Of a DNA stretch of 54,305 nucleotides, positions 12,204 to 20,269 are shown in pieces. Origin of the DNA: Bacteroidota bacterium (lineage in GTDB: Bacteria; Bacteroidota; Bacteroidia; Bacteroidales; GCA-2748055). Where the stretch lies: the NCBI GenBank assembly GCA_024244665.1, contig JAAEOI010000122.1:1-54305 (forward strand), read 5' to 3'. The notes beneath the pieces are model-generated. The model saw only the letters and a list, made by a program, of their open reading frames with translations. It did not search any database and had not been told where the DNA came from. The translations under genes and the position numbers were made by a program. Position 1 is the first letter of the stretch; each line of letters opens with the position of its first letter.

Positions 12204-14450
12204 TCAGTTCTTCATGATCTTCAGATAATCAGTAAACCCGTCTTCCCGGGTAACACTGACCAGGTACACTCCTGTACTCAGATAACTCAGATCTTCCAGC
12301 ATGATCTCATTTGAACCTGAATGGAGGAAAAGGCTTTCCTGATGCACAGTCCTGCCGTTCATATCAGAAATGGTTAGCAGATAGTCGCCCGAAACAGCAT
12401 CCGAAAACAGCATCCGTGAATGGCTAAGGTCGGATGGATTGGGAGCAATTGAAACGGAAGCCAGCGGTTCAATCACCCTTTGATCATAGCTGGTCATTAC
12501 ACACTGACCGCCCCACTGAAGATCCAGCCACTGGAGCCGGTCGGAAATCCAGTCTTTCAGGAAGGTGATTTCCTCCGCATGAGTATTCCCGATGAAATCG
12601 TTGGGCCAGACCCATTCACCCAGAACGGGCCACCTTTGAAAGTTATAATCGATGGAGAGGTCCATTACCTGTATACTGCTGTCAATCAGATGATGTAAAT
12701 GAGTCTCCTCCATCAAACCCTCTTTAAGACTTTCCCACCTGCAGTTCACCTGGTTCTGAAACCAGGGATCATCAATTAATCTTTGCCACCAGTAAGGCCT
12801 GGTTGTCTTGTTATACATCCAGCCGTAGGTATTCCGGATATCTCCACCATAGTTCAGGTTGCCATAGGTAAGGTTATAGTCCCACGGCGGACCGGCATGT
12901 AGTTTTCCACCCTTAAAATCACTCGCCTTATAAAAAAAGGCACTGAGCCTGTATGCATCAACATCCTTGTTGAATTCGTGAAAGATCAGGAAATCCACAA
13001 AGGATTTGACATCGATATACTGCCTGTATCCAATGCTTTCATTATAAAAGTCATCGCTGCTAAATACTTCATCCAGATCATTGATCCATTCCCTGATATA
13101 GGAGGATTGGTCTGGAGTTAATTCATCGATACCGGGATCAAAATATTCAAAATGATTATTTAAAAACCCGGGATATGAAGGAACCACCGGCGAGGTCCAG
13201 TACTCATTAGCGAGAAGTTCCACGGTACGGTCGACCTGCAGTATATAGCCCCCGGAAATACCAGTTGCGCTCACATCCGCCTCTTTCAGTTTTTTTATAT
13301 CAACCCTGTTTTTATCCTGCTTGACCTTCTCGATAAGCACATAGACACCTTTGTAATCCTGGTTTATATAGAGATCAATATACCTGGTGCGGGGTGAATA
13401 GTGTCCCATCTGTTCATAAGCACTGAAGGAGATCACATTCCTGACAAGGCTCTTATCGCAGTATGGGGCATATAATACCCAGTCATTTTCTTTAGGCAAT
13501 CCCAGCAGTGGTACATTGTTATTGGTGCCACTGTCGGTCTGTGTCTCAATGGTGTACGATTTCTTGGGAAATATCTGCGATGAGGCTCCACGGATCTCAA
13601 TACTGATCTTCCCATCATAGTTGTTGAAGGGATCATCGGGATGATTCAAAAATCCGGCACCATTGTCGATGATACCCATATCAGCAACGATCCTGGGATC
13701 GTTCAGGATGGTCTGTCCGTTCGTGTTAATAGAGATCACCGGCAATTCACCCGAAAAAAAGATGGGCTCTGTCCAAACAAACCAATCCGGTAGCGGTGAG
13801 AAGTAAACCGAGTCTGTCTTGATGCCTGCATGAAGAAAGGCATTGGAAGAGAGGTCCGATGATCCAATATCTTCATTATGAACCTCAACTGAAAAAACAT
13901 TCTCCCCTGCTACCAGGGTTTGAAAAGCAATGGAGTCAATTTCGTACCGACCGGGCAGTTGTCCGTTGTATAATGCAGCTTCAACAAAACCATCTGCAGA
14001 TTGATCAAAAGCCGGAGGGGTAAAAGGAACCCCAATATTAGCCCGGGCAATTTCGACGCCATTCAGGTAGGCTACAAAGGCATCATCGAAGTCCATATCC
14101 AGGAGCAGTGACTCGATCTCTGTTAGATCCGGGATGGAAAACTTGTATCGTATATAGACCGAAATACAGGGATCAATCACTGTCCCGTCATCATCATCTC
14201 CATAGCCTATACCTGATATACCCTCGTTCCATAATGAATCATTAAATTCCAGGGTGTTCCAGTCGGAAGGCAGATCACTGTCCGGTACAATATATTTCAC
14301 TGAATCACCGGTTTGAATAATTGTTTCCCAGTGGTCGACCGATTGGGCAAACACGATAGCAAAACCCGGAAAGGCCAATAACAATAAAAGAATCAGCCTG
14401 TGGCTCATACGAAGTATAGTAATCCTTGAAAAACGCATATCTAATCTCAA
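12204..14450 (-). CDS. CotH kinase family protein with T9SS sorting domain
   Basis: A signal peptide (LILLLLLAFPGFAIVFAQ) is followed by a jelly-roll module and then the CotH domain (KKSYTIET, NDWVLYAPYCDKSLVRN, GVYVLIEKVKQDKNRVDI, GPPWDYNLTYGN). It ends with a ~75-residue type A type IX secretion domain (STGVYLVSV...DYLKIMKN). CotH proteins are atypical extracytoplasmic protein kinases in spore coats; Bacteroidota versions are exported and their substrates are unknown. ATGs at 14450, 14438 and 14408 are possible starts; the promoter at 14477-14506 fits the first, while the signal peptide fits 14408 best. The ROK gene is convergent. Confidence 0.9.
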   Translation of the reverse strand: MRLDMRFSRITILRMSHRLILLLLLAFPGFAIVFAQSVDHWETIIQTGDSVKYIVPDSDLPSDWNTLEFNDSLWNEGISGIGYGDDDDGTVIDPCISVYIRYKFSIPDLTEIESLLLDMDFDDAFVAYLNGVEIARANIGVPFTPPAFDQSADGFVEAALYNGQLPGRYEIDSIAFQTLVAGENVFSVEVHNEDIGSSDLSSNAFLHAGIKTDSVYFSPLPDWFVWTEPIFFSGELPVISINTNGQTILNDPRIVADMGIIDNGAGFLNHPDDPFNNYDGKISIEIRGASSQIFPKKSYTIETQTDSGTNNNVPLLGLPKENDWVLYAPYCDKSLVRNVISFSAYEQMGHYSPRTRYIDLYINQDYKGVYVLIEKVKQDKNRVDIKKLKEADVSATGISGGYILQVDRTVELLANEYWTSPVVPSYPGFLNNHFEYFDPGIDELTPDQSSYIREWINDLDEVFSSDDFYNESIGYRQYIDVKSFVDFLIFHEFNKDVDAYRLSAFFYKASDFKGGKLHAGPPWDYNLTYGNLNYGGDIRNTYGWMYNKTTRPYWWQRLIDDPWFQNQVNCRWESLKEGLMEETHLHHLIDSSIQVMDLSIDYNFQRWPVLGEWVWPNDFIGNTHAEEITFLKDWISDRLQWLDLQWGGQCVMTSYDQRVIEPLASVSIAPNPSDLSHSRMLFSDAVSGDYLLTISDMNGRTVHQESLFLHSGSNEIMLEDLSYLSTGVYLVSVTREDGFTDYLKIMKN

Positions 14451-14476
14451 CTAAATTAAAGGACAATTAAACAAGA

Positions 14477-14506
14477 CAAAAGTAACATCATGATTGGTTG
14501 CTCCAA
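14477..14506 (-). promoter_or_regulatory. Complete Bacteroidota promoter (TTG-N19-TACTTTTG) for the CotH gene
   Basis: On the reverse strand a TTG (14504-14506) is followed after exactly 19 nt by TACTTTTG (14477-14484). This is the full -33/-7 consensus of Bacteroidota vegetative promoters. The -7 box is 26 nt before the first ATG at 14450. It is the best-formed promoter I see in the window. Confidence 0.7.
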
Positions 14507-14574
14507 GTATTCGAAAATAGTGATGTTATTTCGAAATATTAATATTTATCATGCTGTGACAGGAAATTGGACTT

Positions 14575-15789
14575 TTAAGGGGGGCTTAACTTCTCCAACT
14601 GTTTCTTTTGCAGCTCCGATTTTATTTCTTTCAGCCGCTTATCGGCCCGAACGCCTGTGAAACCTGATATGATCTCATACGGTACATCCAGTTCAATGGC
14701 ATTAGCCAGAAAAGTATGCACCCCCATACCGGCAGTCAGCCGTGAATAGAGGGGCCTTAAAGCGTCAGAACCAGTCACCGGATCGACCAGGCGATCAAGG
14801 CCTGCCTCCTCTCCCAATTTCCTAAGGTACTTGTTCATGGTGATAATACTAATGGTTGGGAAGGCTGTGTTGTTCAGGTAGTATTTATTCGCATACCCGG
14901 AGTGGATCTCAAGAGCCTGTACATTCATGGGCACCCTTCTCTGCTTTCCTCCCTTTTTACGGACAATTACCTCACCATTAAGCACATCCTCCTTCCTGAG
15001 TGACTGTAGCTCACTGTACCTGAGCCCGGTGAAGCAGATAAAACAGAACAGGTCCCTCACCCTCTCCTTTCGCTTATTATCACAATCCAGATCAAGTAGT
15101 CTGATTAGTTCATCCCACTTCAAAAACAGGGTACGAGAGGTGGATTCCACGCTCTTATCCAACGCTTTATAGAATTTACGATAATCCCGACTTACATTGT
15201 AGCCCTTTTCTGTGGCCCAGTTCATGAACCATACCACAATGTTGATAGCTTTATGCGTGGTTGCCGGGTTGTTCCCCTTTTCGGAATAGAAGACCGTGAA
15301 CTTATCCAGAAACTCAACATTCATATTCCTGAATGAAAGCCCGTAAGAAGTGGCCTTCTCAAACTCTCTCATATGTTTATAAATGGTCCGGACTTTCCGG
15401 TAGGTAGCTGTATTCCAGCGGCTAATTCCTGATTCAAGGAAGAGGAAGAACACATCAAAGAAGCCAGTTGAATACTTCGGTTTCAATTCCCGGAACAAAG
15501 AACGAAAGCGCTCTCCGTCAGGTTTCCCGGAACCTGAATTGAGTTCGCCCCAGGTCATGTGGGCTGTAACCGAAAGTGTTTCCAGCCAGGAGTTTGTGGC
15601 CAGCGAGCCGGGAAAACTGCTCTTCACCCTTTGCTGTTCCGGATCCCAGTAATGAAAATCGGTCTTCACCCCGGTACTTAACATGATGCGATCGCCAGGG
15701 AAAGAGACACTCATAAAAACAGGGCGATCCCTTAACAGCAGGTTTCCATTGCCATCCTTCCTCCTTTCAATATAAAAACGAGTCTGCAT
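14575..15789 (-). CDS. Tyrosine-recombinase-like integrase with degenerate catalytic site
   Basis: The 404-residue length and layout match Bacteroidota integrases: arm-binding domain (1-120), SAM-like core-binding domain (120-215), catalytic domain (215-395). The first catalytic Arg is present (R257 in TGLRYSEL), and so is the beta-hairpin Lys region (VRKKGGKQRRVPM). The HxxR box is missing, however: the matching segment is GMGVHTF with Gly354 and Val357 where His and Arg are expected. The nucleophile Tyr region reads RADKRLKEIKS with no Tyr. DNA cleavage is therefore unlikely, although the frame is intact. No att sites or cargo are visible nearby. Confidence 0.8.
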   Translation of the reverse strand: MQTRFYIERRKDGNGNLLLRDRPVFMSVSFPGDRIMLSTGVKTDFHYWDPEQQRVKSSFPGSLATNSWLETLSVTAHMTWGELNSGSGKPDGERFRSLFRELKPKYSTGFFDVFFLFLESGISRWNTATYRKVRTIYKHMREFEKATSYGLSFRNMNVEFLDKFTVFYSEKGNNPATTHKAINIVVWFMNWATEKGYNVSRDYRKFYKALDKSVESTSRTLFLKWDELIRLLDLDCDNKRKERVRDLFCFICFTGLRYSELQSLRKEDVLNGEVIVRKKGGKQRRVPMNVQALEIHSGYANKYYLNNTAFPTISIITMNKYLRKLGEEAGLDRLVDPVTGSDALRPLYSRLTAGMGVHTFLANAIELDVPYEIISGFTGVRADKRLKEIKSELQKKQLEKLSPP

Positions 15790-15853
15790 CTTTTACAATG
15801 TTACGATGAAAAGTGCCAGCATGGGCTAATTTTTTTTAACAGGCATGAAGTTG

Positions 15854-15861
15854 TAGATTTG
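15854..15861 (+). promoter_or_regulatory. -7 element TAGATTTG directly before mnmD
   Basis: This is an exact TAnnTTTG match that ends 4 nt before the ATG of mnmD. A T-rich tract (15830-15838) occupies the -33 position. If it is used, transcription would begin at or within a few bases of the start codon, giving a leaderless mRNA. Confidence 0.5.
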
Positions 15862-15865
15862 CCGC

Positions 15866-16525
15866 ATGAAACGGGAAATAAGGGTCACAGAAGATGGTTC
15901 GCACACTCTGTATGTGCCTGAACTTGATGAATCCTATCACTCCATTCACGGTGCCATCCAGGAGTCGCATCACGTCTTCCTCCTTCATGGGCTCCTTACC
16001 CTGGACAAAGAGTCACTGAACATACTGGAAATCGGATTTGGTACCGGATTGAATGCTTTATTAACACTGGCAGAAGCCCAAAAGCGTGGCATTAAAATCA
16101 ACTACCACACTGTGGAGAAGTATCCACTTGACAAAGAAGAATACAGCTGTATCAATTTTGAAGAACTAATCGAAGGGATCTCCCCGGGCAAACTGCATAA
16201 ACTTCACGATGCTTCCTGGGGAGAAGCTGTCACTATAACTGAAAATTTCACCCTCACAAAGGAACTGTCTGATTTCCGGTCAATGAATCCTTACGGACCC
16301 TTCGACCTGGTCTACTTCGATGCATTTGCTCCACAGAAACAAGCTCACCTGTGGAGTGAGGAGATATTTAAAAAGATATCAGGAGCTGTTAAACCAGGGG
16401 GAGTACTGGTAACATACACCTCCATGGGAAGTGTCCGGAGGGTTCTGACAGCCTGCGATTTCGATGTTAATAAAATACCCGGTCCCCCGGGAAAAAGACA
16501 TATGATCAGGGCAAGTAGGAGATAA
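15866..16525 (+). CDS. mnmD: tRNA U34 methyltransferase MnmD (monofunctional)
   Basis: The N-terminus (TEDGSHTLYVPELDESYHS, IHGAIQES) is the signature of the MnmC methyltransferase domain. The SAM-binding motif is LEIGFGTGLN and the acidic catalytic motif DLVYFDAFAPQ. At 219 residues it is the stand-alone MnmD form, without the FAD-oxidoreductase half of E. coli MnmC. It methylates aminomethyl-2-thiouridine at tRNA wobble position 34 to the mnm5 form, in the cytoplasm. It ends with the conserved PGPPGKRHMIRA. It diverges from the integrase-like gene. Confidence 0.93.
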   Translation: MKREIRVTEDGSHTLYVPELDESYHSIHGAIQESHHVFLLHGLLTLDKESLNILEIGFGTGLNALLTLAEAQKRGIKINYHTVEKYPLDKEEYSCINFEELIEGISPGKLHKLHDASWGEAVTITENFTLTKELSDFRSMNPYGPFDLVYFDAFAPQKQAHLWSEEIFKKISGAVKPGGVLVTYTSMGSVRRVLTACDFDVNKIPGPPGKRHMIRASRR

Positions 16526-16585
16526 TTGTGTGGTCTCTGATTTTTCTTATATCTTCGCATCGTTATTTTCAAAAAAAACCAAGTA

Positions 16586-17308
16586 ATGAACAACAGACAA
16601 ATCATCACATTGATAGTGGTTGCCGTCGCAACTCTAGCTGCCGGTTATTTCATCGGCTCCAGCACAAGTGGCGTGAAATCAGAAAACCAGATTTCACTTA
16701 AAAACCAGAACGATTCGCTCAACTATTTCCTCGGACTGAACATGGGCTACAGCCTTGGACAGGCCCCATGGGATGTGAATGCCGGATTGGTATCTTCAGG
16801 GATCACCCAGGTTATGGATGACTCCTCCATGTTTGACCAGATGACTGCTGATGCTATTTTTCGCCAGTTGAACGTTGCCCTTTCAGAAGTCGAAGCCAAG
16901 AAAGCTGAATCAGCCTCACTTGACAACCTCGAAAAAGGAGCAGCCTTCCTTGCGGAGAACGGAAAACGCAAAGGCGTAATCACCACTGAATCAGGACTTC
17001 AGTATGAGATTATCACCAAAGGCGATGGCCCAATGCCCACAGAAACCAGCCAGGTTACTGTACATTATGAAGGTACGCTGATGGATGGAGAAGTTTTTGA
17101 CAGCTCTTATGATGCAGGAGAGCCTGTTTCATTTGGCCTGAATGGTGTAATCCCCGGATGGACCGAAGGTCTTCAGTTGATGCCGGTTGGTTCAACCTAC
17201 AAATTTTACGTTCCCTCCACCCTGGGTTATGGCCCCAGGGGAACAGGACCAATTCCTGGAAATTCAACGCTTATTTTCAAAGTGGAGTTGCTGGAAATTG
17301 CTGAATAA
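16586..17308 (+). CDS. FKBP-type peptidyl-prolyl cis-trans isomerase, membrane-anchored
   Basis: The N-terminal hydrophobic segment (residues 6-24) is an uncleaved anchor or signal peptide. An FkpA-like helical dimerisation region (about 35-130) and a C-terminal FKBP domain (about 145-238) follow. The FKBP core motifs VTVHYEGTLMDGEVFDSS, GVIPGWTEGLQLMPVG and YGPRGTGPIPGNSTLIF are complete. It should assist folding of exported proteins in the periplasm. A perfect rho-independent terminator follows 15 nt after the stop, so this is the end of a unit. Confidence 0.95.
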   Translation: MNNRQIITLIVVAVATLAAGYFIGSSTSGVKSENQISLKNQNDSLNYFLGLNMGYSLGQAPWDVNAGLVSSGITQVMDDSSMFDQMTADAIFRQLNVALSEVEAKKAESASLDNLEKGAAFLAENGKRKGVITTESGLQYEIITKGDGPMPTETSQVTVHYEGTLMDGEVFDSSYDAGEPVSFGLNGVIPGWTEGLQLMPVGSTYKFYVPSTLGYGPRGTGPIPGNSTLIFKVELLEIAE

Positions 17309-17323
17309 AACATCTTAAAACCC

Positions 17324-17357
17324 AAAAAGGCTGTGCGAATTCGCACAGCCTTTTTTT
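17324..17357 (+). terminator. Rho-independent terminator after the FKBP gene
   Basis: A perfect inverted repeat, AAAAAGGCTGTGCG then AATT then CGCACAGCCTTTTT, with a T run on the forward strand. Because of the flanking A run it may also terminate on the reverse strand. Confidence 0.93.
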
Positions 17358-17476
17358 GTCCATAGAGATGGAATTTGGCTTTCTTCAACATAAACTATCT
17401 TCAAGAGGCAAAAGTATTCATCAAGAATTGGTTACTTTGGCACTCTAAATATTTTAAAATCTTAAAAGAACATTCA

Positions 17477-17899
17477 ATGAGCTTCGAGATAACAGGCCGC
17501 CTTGCCGAAAAATTCGATACCCAGAAGGTCTCAGACAGATTCCAGAAACGTGAATTTGTACTGGAGATAAAGTCGACCGGCAATACTGGTTATGAATTTG
17601 TTGATTTCATCAAATTCCAGGCAACACAGGATAAATGCTCCATGCTTGACCAAGTCAGTATTGACGAAGAACTCAAAGTCTCCTTTAACCTTAGAGGACG
17701 GAAATGGGAACGTGACGGCCAGGTTTCCTACTTCACAAATCTTGAAGCCTGGAGAGTCGAGAAAGTTCAGAACGTATCAAATAATCCGTCCGTTGAGTCA
17801 TCAGCACCAGTACAGGATGGTTTCACTACTCAGGATGCGCCGTTTCCGACTCAACCGCCACAGGAAGATGATTCCGGAGTTGATGATCTGCCTTTTTGA
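17477..17899 (+). CDS. DUF3127 domain-containing protein
   Basis: The residues MSFEITGRLAEKF, QKREFVLEI and FQATQDKC belong to the DUF3127 family, small Bacteroidota proteins with an OB-like or PUR-alpha-like fold that are presumed to bind single-stranded nucleic acid. The predicted protein is 140 residues with an acidic, Pro-rich tail ending DDSGVDDLPF, a tail very like that of single-strand DNA-binding proteins, which recruit partners. I chose the ATG at 17477 because family members start MSFEI; the open frame extends upstream to 17375 without similarity. Cytoplasmic; function otherwise unknown. Confidence 0.85.
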   Translation: MSFEITGRLAEKFDTQKVSDRFQKREFVLEIKSTGNTGYEFVDFIKFQATQDKCSMLDQVSIDEELKVSFNLRGRKWERDGQVSYFTNLEAWRVEKVQNVSNNPSVESSAPVQDGFTTQDAPFPTQPPQEDDSGVDDLPF

Positions 17900-17951
17900 A
17901 AACATGAAAACAATAACAAACCCCTAAAAAGCAGGCAGAACATCTAACCGG

Positions 17952-18824
17952 TTACATCTCTCTTTTCTTCCCTTTCTCAGTTAACAAGCCAAGTGTATTT
18001 CCAGTTTGGTAATACTTTGGAGTAACCGTCCTTACTGGTATTGAGAACTCTATGGACATACCTTTGAACGAACTGTCACTTAATATGACATATCCCCCCA
18101 TGGCTTCCGCCATTCCCCTGGCCAGTTTATAGCCAAGTCCGATAACATCGGAGGTATTGTACCAGTCCTCTTCTTTTACATCTGTTTCAAAGACCTTCCT
18201 GGCTCTTCCCTGCAGCAACATACTGCTGCTGTCTTTCACGGTAAAAACCAGTGTATTTTTGCCGGCGAACGTCACGCCTAATTCAACGACTCCCTTTTTG
18301 GTCTGGGTAAAAGCATTATCCAGCAGGCAGCTTAAAGCACGAGACAGTCGCTCCTTGTCTGAGATAATTTTCGCTTCTTTAAAGGTCTCTCTGACATTTA
18401 GCAGAAACGCTATCCTATCCCTGTTTACCCTGTATCTGTCCAGGTTGTATTGATCGTAAAGCTCCTTTATCATCGGGTAGACTTCTACAGTCTCATCTTT
18501 GAGTTGAAGAGCTCCTGTTTCGATCAGGGTCATATCAATCAGGTTGTCCATCATATTTAAGAGCGAATTGCTGTTCTTGGTAATGTGATTGATGTAAGAG
18601 TCTCTCTGATCACCTTCCACATCGTCCTCACCCAGCAGGTGAGAGAATCCGATTATGGCATTCATGGGAGTCCTGATTTCGTGCGAGATGTTGGAAAGAA
18701 ACCTGGTCTTCACCCTGGTCCCGTCGCTCTGGTACTGCCTCAGGGCATCTTCCAGCCTGGAAACTTTCGCCTCCAGTTGCTTGGTGTATTCCAATAACTC
18801 GTCATAGTCAGGCTGATCACTCAT
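17952..18824 (-). CDS. Sensorless histidine kinase with degenerate ATP-binding G1 box
   Basis: A short coiled coil (residues 5-35) leads into HisKA with His48 in SHEIRTPMNAI, followed by a HATPase domain. There is no sensor, PAS or membrane domain, so the protein is cytoplasmic and must receive its signal through a partner. The N box (LLDNAF) is present. The G1 box is VKDSSSMLLQ instead of DxGxG, and the G2 region is GLGYKLA, so ATP binding or turnover may be weak. It is 78 nt downstream of the anti-sigma-like TPR gene on the same strand. The final residues GKKREM are unremarkable. Confidence 0.82.
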   Translation of the reverse strand: MSDQPDYDELLEYTKQLEAKVSRLEDALRQYQSDGTRVKTRFLSNISHEIRTPMNAIIGFSHLLGEDDVEGDQRDSYINHITKNSNSLLNMMDNLIDMTLIETGALQLKDETVEVYPMIKELYDQYNLDRYRVNRDRIAFLLNVRETFKEAKIISDKERLSRALSCLLDNAFTQTKKGVVELGVTFAGKNTLVFTVKDSSSMLLQGRARKVFETDVKEEDWYNTSDVIGLGYKLARGMAEAMGGYVILSDSSFKGMSIEFSIPVRTVTPKYYQTGNTLGLLTEKGKKREM

Positions 18825-18902
18825 CTCATCACATAATCTTCACAGCAATAAACATTTCAAAGTATAACCAATCTCACGCTGAGACGGTTCTCCGGTTCCC
18901 GG

Positions 18903-19658
18903 CTAGCGCTTCATCCTCTTCAGGATCTTCCCAGCATCTCTACTGTAGAAGTGCTGATCTTCATTGGCAATCGCAATCAACTGGCGTCTTGCACGTTCTG
19001 TTTCATTCATGGCAAGCAGACTTCCAGCCTGGAACCACTGAGCCTTTTGAATAAACAGGTTGTCATCGTGTTTTATCACCTTGTTGAACGATTCACTGGC
19101 ATCCACATATTTCTGCAGTTCCATGTTCGATACACCAATGCTGAAATCAGCTTCCACCTTAGCAGGATCCTTTTCAAGTACTTCAGTGAACCAGAAAACC
19201 GCTGATTCAAAATCACCCTCCATGTATGCTATCTCAGCTTTGTTCATAACTGCCTTGACAACATCACTCTCTATGGAACGATTTGTGAGAACCAACTCGT
19301 AAGGTTTCATGTACTTAACGAAAAGATCGCTGTTGGACAGAGGCCTGCCAAGAACCGTGGCAAGTCCGATTGCAACCAACAGCGCCAATGCTGCTGAAGC
19401 TGCATAATGCCAGGGCCGGCTAAAGCGAAAAACCTTCCTGCCGCTTTCTGATCGTTGTGTTTCTTCCCGCAGACCGCTCAACTGGGACCGGAAATCCAAC
19501 ACTTCTGTGTCAGTAATGGCTTCTTCGACCTCTTTGTAGAGATCCAGATCCACCATCAATTCCGGACTGGCGTTAAGCTCCCGCTCAAACCTGCTCAACT
19601 CGCTCTCTGAGAGCTCGTTGTTCAGGTACTTTTGTAAAATGTGCCTGTCGCGTTTCAT
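18903..19658 (-). CDS. Membrane anti-sigma-like protein with periplasmic TPR repeats
   Basis: Residues 1-50 (ILQKYLNNELSESELSRFER and following) resemble the cytoplasmic helical segment of anti-sigma and zinc-less regulatory proteins that bind sigma factors. A single transmembrane helix follows (about 88-105, ASAALALLVAIGLATVL). The C-terminal half (about 135-245) has two to three TPR-like repeats, which would lie in the periplasm. No sigma gene is adjacent; the sigma factor at 37965-38543 is about 18 kb away. A divergent TPR-CHAT gene is next to it. The anti-sigma role is an inference from architecture only. Confidence 0.7.
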   Translation of the reverse strand: MKRDRHILQKYLNNELSESELSRFERELNASPELMVDLDLYKEVEEAITDTEVLDFRSQLSGLREETQRSESGRKVFRFSRPWHYAASAALALLVAIGLATVLGRPLSNSDLFVKYMKPYELVLTNRSIESDVVKAVMNKAEIAYMEGDFESAVFWFTEVLEKDPAKVEADFSIGVSNMELQKYVDASESFNKVIKHDDNLFIQKAQWFQAGSLLAMNETERARRQLIAIANEDQHFYSRDAGKILKRMKR

Positions 19659-19708
19659 ATAAAAATGTGTGTAAGTTTCAGGAATTCAGGTACGTCGCTT
19701 CACCACGT

Positions 19709-19902
19709 ATGGCTATGCAGTTTGAACCTGGACTCCCTGGTTCGTGCATGCACTTTTGCATGCATCCAGAGGATGCGTTCACTAAAGTACGCTTTGTAGA
19801 TGGAACTCCCGAAACCGGTCACCCCAATAAATGAAATATCTAATGCGGTCCGAAGACCGTCTTATTCTACTATCTAGTGCGGTCCGCTGACCGTCTTTTT
19901 TT
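19709..19902. repeat. Structured spacer: palindromes and two repeated hairpins
   Basis: TGCATGCA occurs twice (19745-19752, 19757-19764), and GCATCC-AGA-GGATGC (19762-19776) forms a second small stem. Then a 26-bp unit is repeated with a 34-bp period (19838-19863 and 19872-19897, 3 mismatches). Each copy contains a CGGTC-4 nt-GACCG hairpin (19846-19859, 19880-19893). The second is followed by a T run to 19902, as in a forward-strand terminator. A 41-codon open frame (19709-19834, +) runs through the palindromes, but nothing supports it as a gene. Confidence 0.6.
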
Positions 19903-19928
19903 CACTCTATATTCTACAGAAAATCAAA

Positions 19929-20042
19929 CTACTTTGTGGGTGGAATCAAAATATCATCATAACCAGTACCACCTTTAAGAAAATTGAGCTCTTTTTCCTG
20001 GATTTTGTCTTTTGCGAATGACTTGAAATTTACAGTTTTCAT
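19929..20042 (-). CDS. Candidate double-glycine leader peptide (RiPP-like precursor), 37 aa
   Basis: This short gene encodes 37 residues. The leader is basic and amphipathic (begins MKTVNFKSFAKDKIQ) and ends ELNFLKGG at residue 25; the putative core is TGYDDILIPPTK. Short Lys-rich leaders ending (M/L)xxxxGG are the hallmark of the GG-Bacteroidales class of peptide precursors (TIGR04149-like), usually cleaved at GG by C39 peptidase-ABC exporters. No C39 exporter or maturase is in the window. It is on the same strand as the anti-sigma-like TPR gene, and the paired hairpins lie between them. No clear TAnnTTTG promoter is visible. The family assignment is from memory of the pattern. Confidence 0.6.
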   Translation of the reverse strand: MKTVNFKSFAKDKIQEKELNFLKGGTGYDDILIPPTK

Positions 20043-20269
20043 TACTTTGTAATTAAGGGTTGAACATTGTTTGTTAATTGTTTTCAAGTGTTAATTCCCA
20101 ATTGAGGCCAAACGTTACCCAAAAAAATGAGTTTTTTTTATCAATAACCACAGAATACTCCCTATAACGCTGATTTTCTTCCTCTTATAAACAATAAAAA
20201 AAACTAATAGAATATCCTTTTTGCATTCTACATTGATATTTCGTTCATTTACTTCCAATATTTACTGGA

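Noticed and set aside
14575..15789. An integrated mobile element around the integrase-like gene
   Set aside because: No tRNA, attachment repeat, mobilisation or cargo gene is visible on either side; neighbours are ordinary genes.
19709..19834. 41-codon forward open frame starting MAMQFEPG
   Set aside because: It runs through palindromes in a repeat-like spacer; I see no ribosome site, promoter or family pattern.
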